From DATGKG01 sp963851325 (GTDB lineage: Bacteria; Desulfobacterota; Binatia; Binatales; Binataceae), in contig CAWKOR010000001.1 in the NCBI GenBank assembly GCA_963851325.1, positions 992,001 through 1,056,000 of the forward strand: a stretch of 64,000 nt of DNA. Direction: 5' to 3'. Below, one piece after another: positions 44,216 to 52,344 of the stretch. The translations under genes and the position numbers were made by a program. Each line of letters opens with the position of its first letter. Position 1 is the first letter of the stretch. The notes beneath the pieces were generated by a model. It was given only the letters and a program-made list of their open reading frames with translations, made no database searches and was not told the DNA's origin.

Positions 44216-44530
44216 TTATCCGCTAAGCGTCTCCGTCGCGCTCACATCGATGGTTCGGAAATTCTGGTATATCGCCAGCACCACGGCGAGCCCGATTACC
44301 GCTTCGGCTGCCGCGAGCATGATTACGAAAATCGCGAAGATCTGGCCGTCATAGCGATGGCCGCCATAGAACGAGAACGCCAGGTAATTGATGTTCGCGG
44401 AGTTCAGGATCAGCTCGACGCCCATCAGAATGCCGATCGCGTTGCGCCGCGTCAGCACGGTGAACATGCCGAGCGCGAATATGATGATGCTCAAAGTGAG
44501 GAAGTGGTAAAGTGTGATGCCGCCGCCCAT
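44216..44530 (-). CDS. nuoK: NADH-quinone oxidoreductase subunit K
   Basis: Three-helix subunit of complex I, 104 residues. LYHFLTLSIIIFALGMFTVLTRRNAIGILMGVELILNSANINYLAF includes the conserved Glu in the second helix (GVELILN) and the third helix AIFVIMLAAAEAVIGLAVVLAIY carries the second conserved Glu. Nine bases after nuoJ. Confidence 0.94.
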   Translation of the reverse strand: MGGGITLYHFLTLSIIIFALGMFTVLTRRNAIGILMGVELILNSANINYLAFSFYGGHRYDGQIFAIFVIMLAAAEAVIGLAVVLAIYQNFRTIDVSATETLSG

Positions 44531-44539
44531 CGGTCCCCC

Positions 44540-45043
44540 CTACTCCCGCGTCTCGTGGCGCGAGATCACGATCGCACCCACCAGTGCCGCCAGTAACACC
44601 AACGATGCGACCTCGAACGGCAACACATATTCGCCCAGGAACGCGTTCCCGATCGCATAGGTGGTCGGCGTCGACGACATCTGCGCCGCCGTTCCCATTT
44701 CCCACGGAGTGTGGAAAACCGCGAACAGCATCACGGCTCCGAGGATTGCCACGATGACCAGCGAGGGAATCCCACCGACTTCGCGATTGGATACCGTCAC
44801 ATCGGCGATGCCTTGCGTGAGCATGACCGCGAAAATCGTCAGCACCAGAATGCCGCCGACATAGACCAGCAACTGCACCATCGCGACGAAATCCGCCGCC
44901 AGCAGCACGTAGATGCCGACCACGCCCATGAACGCGCCCAGCAACGCGAAGGTCGAGTACACGATGTTGCGCGAGAACGCGACCATCATCGAGGAGCCGA
45001 CTGTCAACGCGGCGAGCAGGTAGAAGACGACTTGCGCGACCAT
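44540..45043 (-). CDS. nuoJ: NADH-quinone oxidoreductase subunit J
   Basis: Membrane subunit of complex I, 167 residues with five helices. Third-helix pi-bulge segment LLAADFVAMVQLLVYVGGILVLTIFAVML is diagnostic. The hydrophilic loop between helices 3 and 4 (TQGIADVTVSNREVG) is short. One base separates its start from the nuoI stop. Confidence 0.93.
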   Translation of the reverse strand: MVAQVVFYLLAALTVGSSMMVAFSRNIVYSTFALLGAFMGVVGIYVLLAADFVAMVQLLVYVGGILVLTIFAVMLTQGIADVTVSNREVGGIPSLVIVAILGAVMLFAVFHTPWEMGTAAQMSSTPTTYAIGNAFLGEYVLPFEVASLVLLAALVGAIVISRHETRE

Positions 45044-45044
45044 C

Positions 45045-45620
45045 TCAGGACTCGGGCGCCTCCGCCTTTGGTCCGGGCTTCGGCTCGCCGGAAACCTGGT
45101 ACTCGGAGAGATAGTTGAGGCCGCGAAACAGAATCGGCGCGATCTGCGGATTGGTCTCGGGGCCCTTGCTTGGCTTGTAGGCCAGCACCGGGTCCTTCAC
45201 GAAGCGCCGAATCATACTTTCGGTAGAATAATCCGCGCCTTCGAATTCGGTGGTGTGATGGATCGAGCCGGTCGGGCACGGCTCGCTGCATAGTCCGCAG
45301 TACATGCACTTGATGATGTCGATGTCGAACTGCATCAGCGTCATCACCTTGGTCTTCTGGTCTTTCTCCGCGGTGATGACGATGCAATCGATCGGGCAGG
45401 CGCGCTCGCACGCGAGGCATCCGGTGCAGATTTCGAGGTCCACTTCCAGAATGCCCCGGTAGCGAAACGGCAGCGTGTCCTGCACCCGCGTCTCGGTGCG
45501 ATCGGGGTACTGGACCGTGTACGGCTTGCGCATCATGTGCGAGCCGGTCACCGCCATCCCTTCGAAGATCGAGAGGACCGCTTCCTTGATGTTCTGAAAA
45601 TATTCTGAAGCCGCTCCCAT
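45045..45620 (-). CDS. nuoI: NADH-quinone oxidoreductase subunit I
   Basis: Peripheral subunit with two [4Fe-4S] clusters (N6a, N6b) that relay electrons to NuoB. 191 residues from ATG 45620. Both cluster motifs are complete: CTGCLACERACP and CMYCGLCSEPCP. In a complex without NuoEFG this subunit would be the likely docking surface for ferredoxin. The C-terminal tail (YQVSGEPKPGPKAEAPES) is longer than usual. Confidence 0.94.
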   Translation of the reverse strand: MGAASEYFQNIKEAVLSIFEGMAVTGSHMMRKPYTVQYPDRTETRVQDTLPFRYRGILEVDLEICTGCLACERACPIDCIVITAEKDQKTKVMTLMQFDIDIIKCMYCGLCSEPCPTGSIHHTTEFEGADYSTESMIRRFVKDPVLAYKPSKGPETNPQIAPILFRGLNYLSEYQVSGEPKPGPKAEAPES

Positions 45621-45627
45621 AGCGCCT

Positions 45628-46818
45628 TTATATCGTCGGGTTGAGATAGAGTTCCATTTTCGATTGGCGGAAATAGTAGATGACGCGGCGGGTGAATAGA
45701 ACCAGCCCGACCACGCCGAGCGCGAACAGAATCCATCCCGCAACTGGATTGCCTTCCGGCCAAATCGCAACCCAAATCGCGGTGCCGATCATGTCCACGA
45801 ACGAAATCGGCACGAAGTACTTCCAGCACAGCGACATCAGCTGATCGATGCGCACTCGCGGCAGCGTCGCGCGAATCCACATCGAGAAGAACACGATGAA
45901 CAGCACCTTCGCATTGAAGGTGATGAGCTGGAGCACGTTCATCACGATCCGGTTGTCGCTGACCTGCGGGAACTGCCATCCGCCCAGGAACAGCGTCGTG
46001 ATCAGCGCGCCGATGAGGAACAGGTTGCCCCACTCCGCCATGAAGAAAAACAGGTAGCGCATCCCGCTGTACTCGGTGGCGAATCCCGCGACCAGTTCCG
46101 ATTCGGCTTCCGGCAAATCGAACGGGGTGCGGTTGCCTTCCGCGAGCGCCGAGATGAACAGGATATTCGCCGCGATGAAACAGAACGGGTTGGAGAACAT
46201 GAACCAGTTGTTCGGCGACCAGCCCTGCGCCTTGATGATCCCCTGCATCGAGAGCGTGCCGGTAATGAGCACGACCGGGAAAATCGAGAGCCCTGCCGGA
46301 ATCTCATAGCTGACGATTTGCGCCGCCGAGCGGATGCCGCCGATTAGCGACCACTTGTCGTTGGAGGCCCATCCCGCCATCAGCACGCCGACTACAGTCA
46401 GCGCGGTGACCGAGGTGAAATACAGAATCCCGACGTTGAGGTCCGCGAGGATCAGGTCCTGCGAGAACGGCATCACCGCCCACGGCACCACGAACGCGAG
46501 CATCACCAGGTACGGCGCCATCTTGAACAGCGGCGCATCGGCATCGGTGGGAATGATGTCTTCCTTGCAGCAGTTCTTCACCCCGTCGGCCAGCCATTGC
46601 ACGAAGCCTTGCGGGCCGACGCGATTGGGACCGATGCGCGACTGGATACGGCCCCATACGCGGCGCTCGGCCCAGCTCACAATGCCGGCGAACGGGAACG
46701 CAACGCCAAGGAACACCACCGCGCTGAAAATGAAGATGAAGAGCGCTTCGATCAAATCATGCGGCGGATTTTTTCCAAACGCGCCGCTGGCAATGATGTT
46801 GGCTACTAGCTGCTGCAC
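45628..46818 (-). CDS. nuoH: NADH-quinone oxidoreductase subunit H
   Basis: Membrane subunit that forms the quinone chamber with NuoB/D, 396 residues, longer than the usual 330-350. AERRVWGRIQSRIGPNRVGPQGFVQWLADGVKNCCKEDIIP and NRTPFDLPEAESELVAGFATEYSGMRYLFFFMAEW are diagnostic, the latter with the acidic funnel residues. The end (LGVVGLVLFTRRVIYYFRQSKMELYLNPT) extends past the normal C-terminus. Separated from nuoD by 142 bases that carry hairpins. Confidence 0.95.
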   Translation of the reverse strand: MQQLVANIIASGAFGKNPPHDLIEALFIFIFSAVVFLGVAFPFAGIVSWAERRVWGRIQSRIGPNRVGPQGFVQWLADGVKNCCKEDIIPTDADAPLFKMAPYLVMLAFVVPWAVMPFSQDLILADLNVGILYFTSVTALTVVGVLMAGWASNDKWSLIGGIRSAAQIVSYEIPAGLSIFPVVLITGTLSMQGIIKAQGWSPNNWFMFSNPFCFIAANILFISALAEGNRTPFDLPEAESELVAGFATEYSGMRYLFFFMAEWGNLFLIGALITTLFLGGWQFPQVSDNRIVMNVLQLITFNAKVLFIVFFSMWIRATLPRVRIDQLMSLCWKYFVPISFVDMIGTAIWVAIWPEGNPVAGWILFALGVVGLVLFTRRVIYYFRQSKMELYLNPTI

Positions 46819-46821
46819 TTA

Positions 46822-46945
46822 AGACCTAACCCCTAACCCCTTCCCCTACACGGAAGGGGAATCAGACAAGAAAAACTATCACGTTGCCGTTCCGTCTCTC
46901 CGTTCTGAACCCTCTCCTGTAGGGAGAGGGTCGGCGCTCCTGCGC
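46822..46945. repeat. Hairpin cluster in the nuoD-nuoH gap (family III copy 2)
   Basis: 46822-46870 repeats the AGACCTAACCCCT ... CCCTTCCCC ... GGAAGGGGAATCAGACAAG element of 14319. It is followed by ACCCTCTCC-tgta-GGGAGAGGGT (46903-46925) and GGCGC-tcct-GCGCC (46927-46940). Three hairpins in 142 bases inside an operon suggest mRNA processing or segmental expression of nuoABCD versus nuoHIJKLMN. Confidence 0.7.
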
Positions 46946-46960
46946 CGGGGAGAGGTCTCT

Positions 46961-48079
46961 TCACCTGTCGATCTCCGGTGCGATGACGTCGAGGCTCGCG
47001 ATGATCGTGACCAGGTCCGCGATCATCAATCCGCGACTCATTTTCTGCACGATTCCCATCGCGGCGAATGAACCGGTGCGCACATGCACCCGCCACGGAT
47101 ATGCCGAACCATCGCTGACCGCGTACCATCCCATGTCGCCGCGCGCGCTCTCGACGCGAATCTGGCATTCGCCGGCCGGCGGCTTGAAGTTGCGCGGCAC
47201 CTTCGCCAGCACCGGCCCCGCGGGAATCTGCTTGAGGGCCTGGCGCAGAATTTTCACCGATTGCACCATCTCGTGGATCCGCACCATGTAGCGATCCATC
47301 GAGTCGCCGAGCTTGCCCCATTGGCCGGTGCCGACCGGCACATCAAATTCGAACTCCGGATAGACCGAATAGGGAATGTCCTTGCGGATATCCCACTTGA
47401 TGCCGCAGGCGCGCAGGTTCGGGCCCACCAGGTTGTAGTCGATCGCCTCCTCGGCCGTGATCACGCCGACATTCGCGAGCCGTTCGACATAAATCTTGTT
47501 GAACGAGATGAGCATGTCGTACTCGGACAGGATCGGCTCGAGATGATCGAGGTAAGCGAGCGCCTTCTCGCGCCATCCGGGCGGCAGGTCGAAGGCGACG
47601 CCGCCGATGCGCATGTAGTTGAAGGTGAGGCGCGCGCCGCACAACTCCTCGATGAGGTCGTTGATCATCTCGCGCTCGCGCAGCGCATGCGTGAACGGCG
47701 TCATCGCGCCGATATCCATCGCCATGGTGCCGACCGAAAGCAGGTGCGAGGCGAGGCGGTTGAACTCCGCCGCGATGACGCGGCAGTACTCGCCGCGCTT
47801 CGGCACTTCGATCTTGCCGAGCTTCTCGCTCGCCATCCCCCAGCCCTGGTTGGTGAACATCGCGCATACGTAGTCAACGCGATCGGTATAGGGCATGAAG
47901 CCGTGATAGCCGACTTTCTCGGCGATTTTCTCAATCGAGCGATGGAGGTAGCCAACGTCGGGAATTGCCTCGCGCATCACTTCGCCGTCGGCCCGCACGA
48001 TGAAGCGCAGCACGCCGTGGGTGGACGGATGCTGCGGCCCCATGTTCAGCGTCATTTCTTCGGTGCGTAGCGTGCTCAT
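46961..48079 (-). CDS. nuoD: NADH-quinone oxidoreductase subunit D
   Basis: 49-kDa-type subunit that forms the quinone site; related to [NiFe]-hydrogenase large subunits but without metal Cys. 372 residues. MNMGPQHPSTHGVLR-like LNMGPQHPSTHGVLRFIVRADGE, GYLHRSIEKIAEKVGYHGFMPYTDRVDY (quinone Tyr/His region) and the C-terminal ADLVTIIASLDVIAPEIDR are diagnostic. Seven bases after nuoC. Confidence 0.96.
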   Translation of the reverse strand: MSTLRTEEMTLNMGPQHPSTHGVLRFIVRADGEVMREAIPDVGYLHRSIEKIAEKVGYHGFMPYTDRVDYVCAMFTNQGWGMASEKLGKIEVPKRGEYCRVIAAEFNRLASHLLSVGTMAMDIGAMTPFTHALREREMINDLIEELCGARLTFNYMRIGGVAFDLPPGWREKALAYLDHLEPILSEYDMLISFNKIYVERLANVGVITAEEAIDYNLVGPNLRACGIKWDIRKDIPYSVYPEFEFDVPVGTGQWGKLGDSMDRYMVRIHEMVQSVKILRQALKQIPAGPVLAKVPRNFKPPAGECQIRVESARGDMGWYAVSDGSAYPWRVHVRTGSFAAMGIVQKMSRGLMIADLVTIIASLDVIAPEIDR

Positions 48080-48086
48080 GTATCGC

Positions 48087-48587
48087 CTATGGCTTCAATC
48101 GAATAATTGGGCTTTCACGAACGGTGGAAATGCCGTGATACTCCTGCGGCTCGACGAAATCCTTGCGCAGCGGATGACCGATCCAATCTTCCGGCATCAG
48201 CAGGCGGCGCATATCGCTATGGCCCTCAAAGTTAACGCCGAGCAGGTCGTAGATCTCGCGTTCCATCCAGTTGGCCGACTTCCACACGTTCTCGAGGGTC
48301 GGAACTTGCGCGCCGTCCCGCGGAAGTTTCACCTTCAGCACGACCTGATGCCGATGCTGGTAGGAGAACAGATGATAGACGACCTCGATGCGATCCTTGT
48401 AATCGACGCCGCTCTCGTTGCTCAGGCAATCGAATGCGGTCGCGGCGTCACTCTTGAGGTATTGGCAAATCTCGACCAGTGCGGCGGGATCCACCACCAT
48501 CCAGGGGTCGGGCTTCTTGTCAACGACTTCGAGGATTCGATCGCCGAACTTTTCCTTCGCCCGGTTGTATATCTCCAGCGGCTCCAT
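48087..48587 (-). CDS. nuoC: NADH-quinone oxidoreductase subunit C
   Basis: 30-kDa-type subunit, 166 residues. The diagnostic block is SANWMEREIYDLLGVNFEGHSDMRRLLMPEDWIGHPLRKDF. It is separate from NuoD here, not fused as in E. coli. 19 bases after nuoB. Confidence 0.95.
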   Translation of the reverse strand: MEPLEIYNRAKEKFGDRILEVVDKKPDPWMVVDPAALVEICQYLKSDAATAFDCLSNESGVDYKDRIEVVYHLFSYQHRHQVVLKVKLPRDGAQVPTLENVWKSANWMEREIYDLLGVNFEGHSDMRRLLMPEDWIGHPLRKDFVEPQEYHGISTVRESPIIRLKP

Positions 48588-48606
48588 CTTAACGCTTGCG
48601 CCGGAT

Positions 48607-49125
48607 CTACGCTTGGAAGGTGGGAGTCGGCGAGGTGCCGTTGCTCGGGCCTTTGCTCAGCCACCGCTCGGTCATGATCTTGTCCTGCAGCTTGAGCAGA
48701 CCTTCGGTAAGCGCCTCGGGACGCGGAGGGCATCCGGGGACGTAGACATCAACCGGCAGAATCTTGTCGACCCCGTCGCAGACCGAGTAGGCGAGCTGGA
48801 ACAGGCCGCCGCAGCTCGCGCAGCTTCCCATCGCGATGACGTATTTGGGATCGGGCATCTGGTCGTACAAAAGGCGCGTACGAAGCGCCATCTTCAAGGT
48901 CAGCGTGCCCGCCACGATCATCAGATCGGATTGACGCGCCGAGGCTCGCGGCGATGCCCCGAAGCGATCGATGTCGGCGCGCGGCCCGCCGGTATGCATC
49001 AGCTCAATGGCGCAACACGCGAGGCCGAACAGCATGTACCAGATGCTGGATTTGCGCATCCAATTGATGATCTCGTCCGTCTTCGTCGTGATGACGTAGT
49101 CGGGGAGCGTGTTCAATAAAGACAT
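48607..49125 (-). CDS. nuoB: NADH-quinone oxidoreductase subunit B
   Basis: 20-kDa-type subunit that holds the terminal [4Fe-4S] cluster N2. 172 residues. All four cluster Cys are present: FGLACCAIEL (tandem Cys), MGSCASCGG and VPGCPPRPEAL. The partner quinone-site residues face NuoD. 39 bases after nuoA. Confidence 0.96.
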   Translation of the reverse strand: MSLLNTLPDYVITTKTDEIINWMRKSSIWYMLFGLACCAIELMHTGGPRADIDRFGASPRASARQSDLMIVAGTLTLKMALRTRLLYDQMPDPKYVIAMGSCASCGGLFQLAYSVCDGVDKILPVDVYVPGCPPRPEALTEGLLKLQDKIMTERWLSKGPSNGTSPTPTFQA

Positions 49126-49164
49126 GTCAATCCTTAATACCGGCTACCCTGGCTTCGATACCAG

Positions 49165-49551
49165 TTACTCCGGCACCTTCTTAATCCATTCGAGATCGTG
49201 CTTGACCCAGACGTAGACGAGACCGACAAACAATATTAACAGAAAGATCAGGATCTCACTGAGCGCGTAGACGCGATGCCCCTGTCTGACCCAATCGCGG
49301 AAGACCGCGGCGATCGGATATACGAATGCGACTTCAACTTCGAACACCACGAAGATGAGCGCGATAACATAAAATCGCACATTGAAGTTGATCCAGGCGC
49401 GGCCAGTCGGGGGCTCGCCGCATTCGTAGGGTGTCAGCTTGCGAGCATAGGGGTTGCTCGGGGCAAGCAGCTTCTGCAGCCCAAACATCGCCATGACGAA
49501 TACGATCGCGATGACGGTGAGCGCGAGAGGTACGCCAAACTCGAAGTACAT
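49165..49551 (-). CDS. nuoA: NADH-quinone oxidoreductase subunit A
   Basis: Three-helix membrane subunit, 128 residues, first gene of the nuo operon. The conserved loop RKLTPYECGEPPTGRAWINFNVRFYVIALIFVVFEVEVAFVYP includes the mobile Cys loop that closes the quinone chamber. A probable promoter lies just upstream. Confidence 0.95.
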   Translation of the reverse strand: MYFEFGVPLALTVIAIVFVMAMFGLQKLLAPSNPYARKLTPYECGEPPTGRAWINFNVRFYVIALIFVVFEVEVAFVYPIAAVFRDWVRQGHRVYALSEILIFLLILFVGLVYVWVKHDLEWIKKVPE

Positions 49552-49570
49552 AGGCTTAAGGCTGAGTCAT

Positions 49571-49599
49571 CCTGTAATCAGACCGGCTTAAACTGTCAA
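49571..49599 (-). promoter_or_regulatory. Candidate promoter of the nuo operon
   Basis: On the minus strand a perfect TTGACA (49594-49599) is followed after 17 bases by TACAGG (49571-49576). It lies 20 bases upstream of the nuoA ATG, giving a very short leader. The -10 box is weak, so an activator may be needed. Confidence 0.45.
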
Positions 49600-49644
49600 T
49601 GCCCTGGGATTAGCGGGACACAACTTTGAGCCGGCATCGAAGCA

Positions 49645-49899
49645 TTACTTCTTCAACAGATTTTCCAGCGCCACCGCATCCAGCCATGCGCCATCATGCT
49701 GCGGACAGGCGAACATTTGAAGCCCGTCGACCATCTTGTCGACCAGCGCCTTGCCGCATTTCGGACAATGCATCGCGACGAGGCCCTTTTGCCGGATCTT
49801 TTCCAGCAACTCGGCGTCCTGCTGGCGCGCCCACTGGTCTTCGAGCGCCTTCTCGCTCTGATGGATTTTTTCGCCGAAGCGATCCTTCTCGTCTGCCAT
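49645..49899 (-). CDS. Small zinc-ribbon (TFIIB-type) protein
   Basis: 84 residues. A charged helical N-terminus (EKDRFGEKIHQSEKALEDQWARQQDAELLEKI) precedes a zinc ribbon MHCPKCGKALVDKMVDGLQMFACPQHDGAWLD, which matches the zf-TFIIB Pfam group (CxxC plus CPQH). It starts 4 bases after the stop of the FmdB-type gene. Confidence 0.8.
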   Translation of the reverse strand: MADEKDRFGEKIHQSEKALEDQWARQQDAELLEKIRQKGLVAMHCPKCGKALVDKMVDGLQMFACPQHDGAWLDAVALENLLKK

Positions 49900-49903
49900 A
49901 GGC

Positions 49904-50239
49904 TTATTCCATGTCCTTGATCAGCTTGCCGCTGCGCGCCTTTTCGACGGTTTCTTCAAACTTGCTGCCGAGGTCAACGCCCATCTGCTTCGCGCGCTTC
50001 TTGGCCCAAAGGCCGACGTTGCGCGAGTCGCGATAGTACGACTCATCGCGCGGTTTGGAGGTATCGAAATCCGCCAGCCGCGCATCCTCGCTCACCGACA
50101 ACGCAAACGACGACATCACGCGATGGGTCCGCGAGGAGCCACAATGCGTGCAAGCGGGCCGGTTCGCTCTTTCGCTACCTAGCACCACCTGCGAACTGGT
50201 ACGCCCGCAGCGGCCGCATTCGTACTCGAAAATGGGCAT
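49904..50239 (-). CDS. FmdB-type zinc-ribbon protein
   Basis: 111 residues. MPIFEYECGRCGRTSSQVVLGSERANRPACTHCGSSRTHRVMSSF is the FmdB putative regulatory zinc ribbon with both CxxC pairs. The rest is hydrophilic and unknown (SYYRDSRNVGLWAKKRAKQMGVDLGSKF). Heads a two-gene run with the TFIIB-type ribbon. Confidence 0.85.
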   Translation of the reverse strand: MPIFEYECGRCGRTSSQVVLGSERANRPACTHCGSSRTHRVMSSFALSVSEDARLADFDTSKPRDESYYRDSRNVGLWAKKRAKQMGVDLGSKFEETVEKARSGKLIKDME

Positions 50240-50278
50240 CTAGTAGAGAGAGTATATCGCACGCGACGAGGCTGCAAA

Positions 50279-50395
50279 GCGACCGCGAGGCATCGCCGAG
50301 CGGTCGCCCTGAGCGCAGCGAAGGGCCAGCGCGAAGCGATCCGCCGCGATTCTGGTTCCCCTTCCACTTCAGGGGAAGGGGCTAGGGGTTAGGTC
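50279..50395. repeat. Family II hairpin copy followed by inverted family III copy
   Basis: GCGACCGC-GAGGCATCGCCGA-GCGGTCGC (50279-50307) has the same GGC-ATC-GCC apex as the hairpins at 18740 and 36820 and is followed by CCCTGAGCGCAGCGAAGGGCC (50307-50327). Right after it, 50354-50395 is an inverted copy of the AGACCTAACCCC family III element. Confidence 0.7.
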
Positions 50396-50401
50396 CGCGC
50401 T

Positions 50402-50623
50402 CTACAGCCGCCGATCCTTAAAGATGGGATCCGTCAAGGGGCTGCCGACGAAAAACAGCATCCCCAGCGCGCCCACTACCAGCCCGCATCCAATCCACCA
50501 TCCCGACATGTTGCGGATGCCGAGGATCAGCATGGCAAGCGCCCACACCGGCATCACGAGCGAGATTAACAATCGCATCAGGGTGGAAACCGCGCGCTCC
50601 GCTCTCTCGGATGGTCCGGCCAT
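50402..50623 (-). CDS. Two-helix small membrane protein
   Basis: 73 residues. Two membrane segments (MRLLISLVMPVWALAMLILGI and GWWIGCGLVVGALGMLFFVG) separated by a short loop. No homologue recognised. It starts 5 bases after the GT39 stop on the same strand, so it is probably co-transcribed. Confidence 0.65.
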   Translation of the reverse strand: MAGPSERAERAVSTLMRLLISLVMPVWALAMLILGIRNMSGWWIGCGLVVGALGMLFFVGSPLTDPIFKDRRL

Positions 50624-50628
50624 GCCGA

Positions 50629-52344
50629 TTATTTATCCTGCGCGGTCGGAGCTTTCAAACGTTCCGGCTCCAGCTCATAGAGCGCGGGAGGACCAGCCCT
50701 TCCCACCCGATCCCATTGCCTGATCAACTTGATGCGATCGCGAAGCGGTGCCGCCGGCCCCCGGAACTCGCCCGGATACGCGAATAGAAAAGCCGGCTCT
50801 TCGACTGATTGAATGGTTTTACGCGCGATGATTTGCGGAGCCTTGCGCCCGAGGTAGAACGCAAGCTCCTGGTTCTCATTGACTACGTATACAGTCGCCT
50901 GGGTCGTACCTTGCGTGATCCGATTGATATCGGCCGCCGCGAATTTCAGGGTCCGCTCGCGCGACATCTCGGGCCGCAACGAGGCGGTGAACATCAGCAC
51001 CCCCAGCAGGCTCAGCGCGCCCAGTCCCGCGGCCGCCAGGACCGGACGTTGTCGCCGTACACCAAAAGCAATCAAACCGCCGCATCCTGCGACCGCGAGG
51101 CCAACCGCAATCAGAATCAGGCTCAGCGCACCGACGTAGTATTTGACAAACAGCTCCGCTTGAGCCCGATCGATCGGATTGATGTCCGCCAGCAGCGCGC
51201 TATGCCTCTCGGAAATCCAAAGCGTGGCGCCTGCCAGTCCGACGACGGCCAAGGCAGCGACGACTACCGTGGCGATATCGCGCAGGCGTTGCGCCATTGG
51301 CGCTTGCCCAAGCGAGGTGAACAAAGCGGCGAAAAGGATCGCGAGGCTTGGAATTCCGGGCAGCACGTAGTCGTCGCGCTTGGCGCTCGCGAGGGTGAAA
51401 AAAATCAGCATCGCGAAGAGGAAGCTCAGCTGAAACAGCAGCGGCCTTCGCGCGGTACTGATGAAGTCGGCTCGGATCAACGCGGCTGCCAGCGCAGGGA
51501 GCAGGAAATTCAGCGGCGTGATGCCGCCGATCATCTTCATCGCGATGTAGTAAAAAGGCCGCGCAGCCTCCCCGGTGCCGCCCGCAACCGCGGGCAGAAA
51601 GTGGCCGGCATTTTCCTGGAATATGATCCTGGTGAGTTCGCTGCCCTCACTCAGAAATGCCGCGCCATACCACGGAAGTGCAATTGCCACCGCGATCGCA
51701 AGGACAACCCATGGCCATCGCCGGCGAAGCTGCTCGCCGATCGAGCGGCGCATCATCAGCAGATAAATGACCGCACCGAATGCCGGCAAAACTATCGCAA
51801 CCGGACCTTTGGTCAATACGCCTAGCCCCAGCAGCACGCCGATTGCTGCGGTCCTCCTGTGCGACGGACCTTCTTCGATCGCCTCGTAGAGTATGCACCA
51901 CGCCCCGAACATGAATGCCACCAGCATCATGTCCTCGAGTGCGAGCGTCCCGCGCGAAGTGAATGCATAGCTGCCGAGCAGAAACAGGAACGCGAGCCAT
52001 CCGGTGGTAACGTCGAGGTATGCCGCGGTCCACATCAGCACCACCACGGCAATTGCCGCGCCCGCGATCACTGACATCACACGCGCGCGGACCTCGTTGA
52101 CACGCCCACCGGTCATCGCGGTCAGCAGTCCGGCCGCCCAATAGAACAGCGGCGGTTTGCGCGCGAGTTCGCCGTAGTAGTCTCGCGGGAGCAGGATGTG
52201 ATTTCCGCTCGCGACATCCTGAATCCAGCTTGCCGCTTGCGGTTCGGCATCCTTGACGAATGGAGCGGTGATTCCCTGCGCGAGGATAAGGGCCGCGATC
52301 GCAAATGCGATCAAGAGAGCGGTTCGCGGAATGCGCTCGCTCAC
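50629..52344 (-). CDS. Glycosyltransferase family 39 (ArnT-like)
   Basis: 571-residue inner-membrane glycosyltransferase. GITAPFVKDAEPQAASWIQDVASGNHILLPRDYYGELARKPPLFYWAAGL is the PMT/ArnT signature: the KDAEP acidic pair in the first periplasmic loop is catalytic, and RKPPLFYW the conserved motif that follows. About 12 membrane helices and a soluble C-terminus (TQATVYVVNENQELAFYLGRKAP). Starts with GTG 52344, whose GTGA overlaps the stop of the asparaginase gene by 4 bases. Probably modifies lipid A or a surface glycan. Confidence 0.88.
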   Translation of the reverse strand: MSERIPRTALLIAFAIAALILAQGITAPFVKDAEPQAASWIQDVASGNHILLPRDYYGELARKPPLFYWAAGLLTAMTGGRVNEVRARVMSVIAGAAIAVVVLMWTAAYLDVTTGWLAFLFLLGSYAFTSRGTLALEDMMLVAFMFGAWCILYEAIEEGPSHRRTAAIGVLLGLGVLTKGPVAIVLPAFGAVIYLLMMRRSIGEQLRRRWPWVVLAIAVAIALPWYGAAFLSEGSELTRIIFQENAGHFLPAVAGGTGEAARPFYYIAMKMIGGITPLNFLLPALAAALIRADFISTARRPLLFQLSFLFAMLIFFTLASAKRDDYVLPGIPSLAILFAALFTSLGQAPMAQRLRDIATVVVAALAVVGLAGATLWISERHSALLADINPIDRAQAELFVKYYVGALSLILIAVGLAVAGCGGLIAFGVRRQRPVLAAAGLGALSLLGVLMFTASLRPEMSRERTLKFAAADINRITQGTTQATVYVVNENQELAFYLGRKAPQIIARKTIQSVEEPAFLFAYPGEFRGPAAPLRDRIKLIRQWDRVGRAGPPALYELEPERLKAPTAQDK

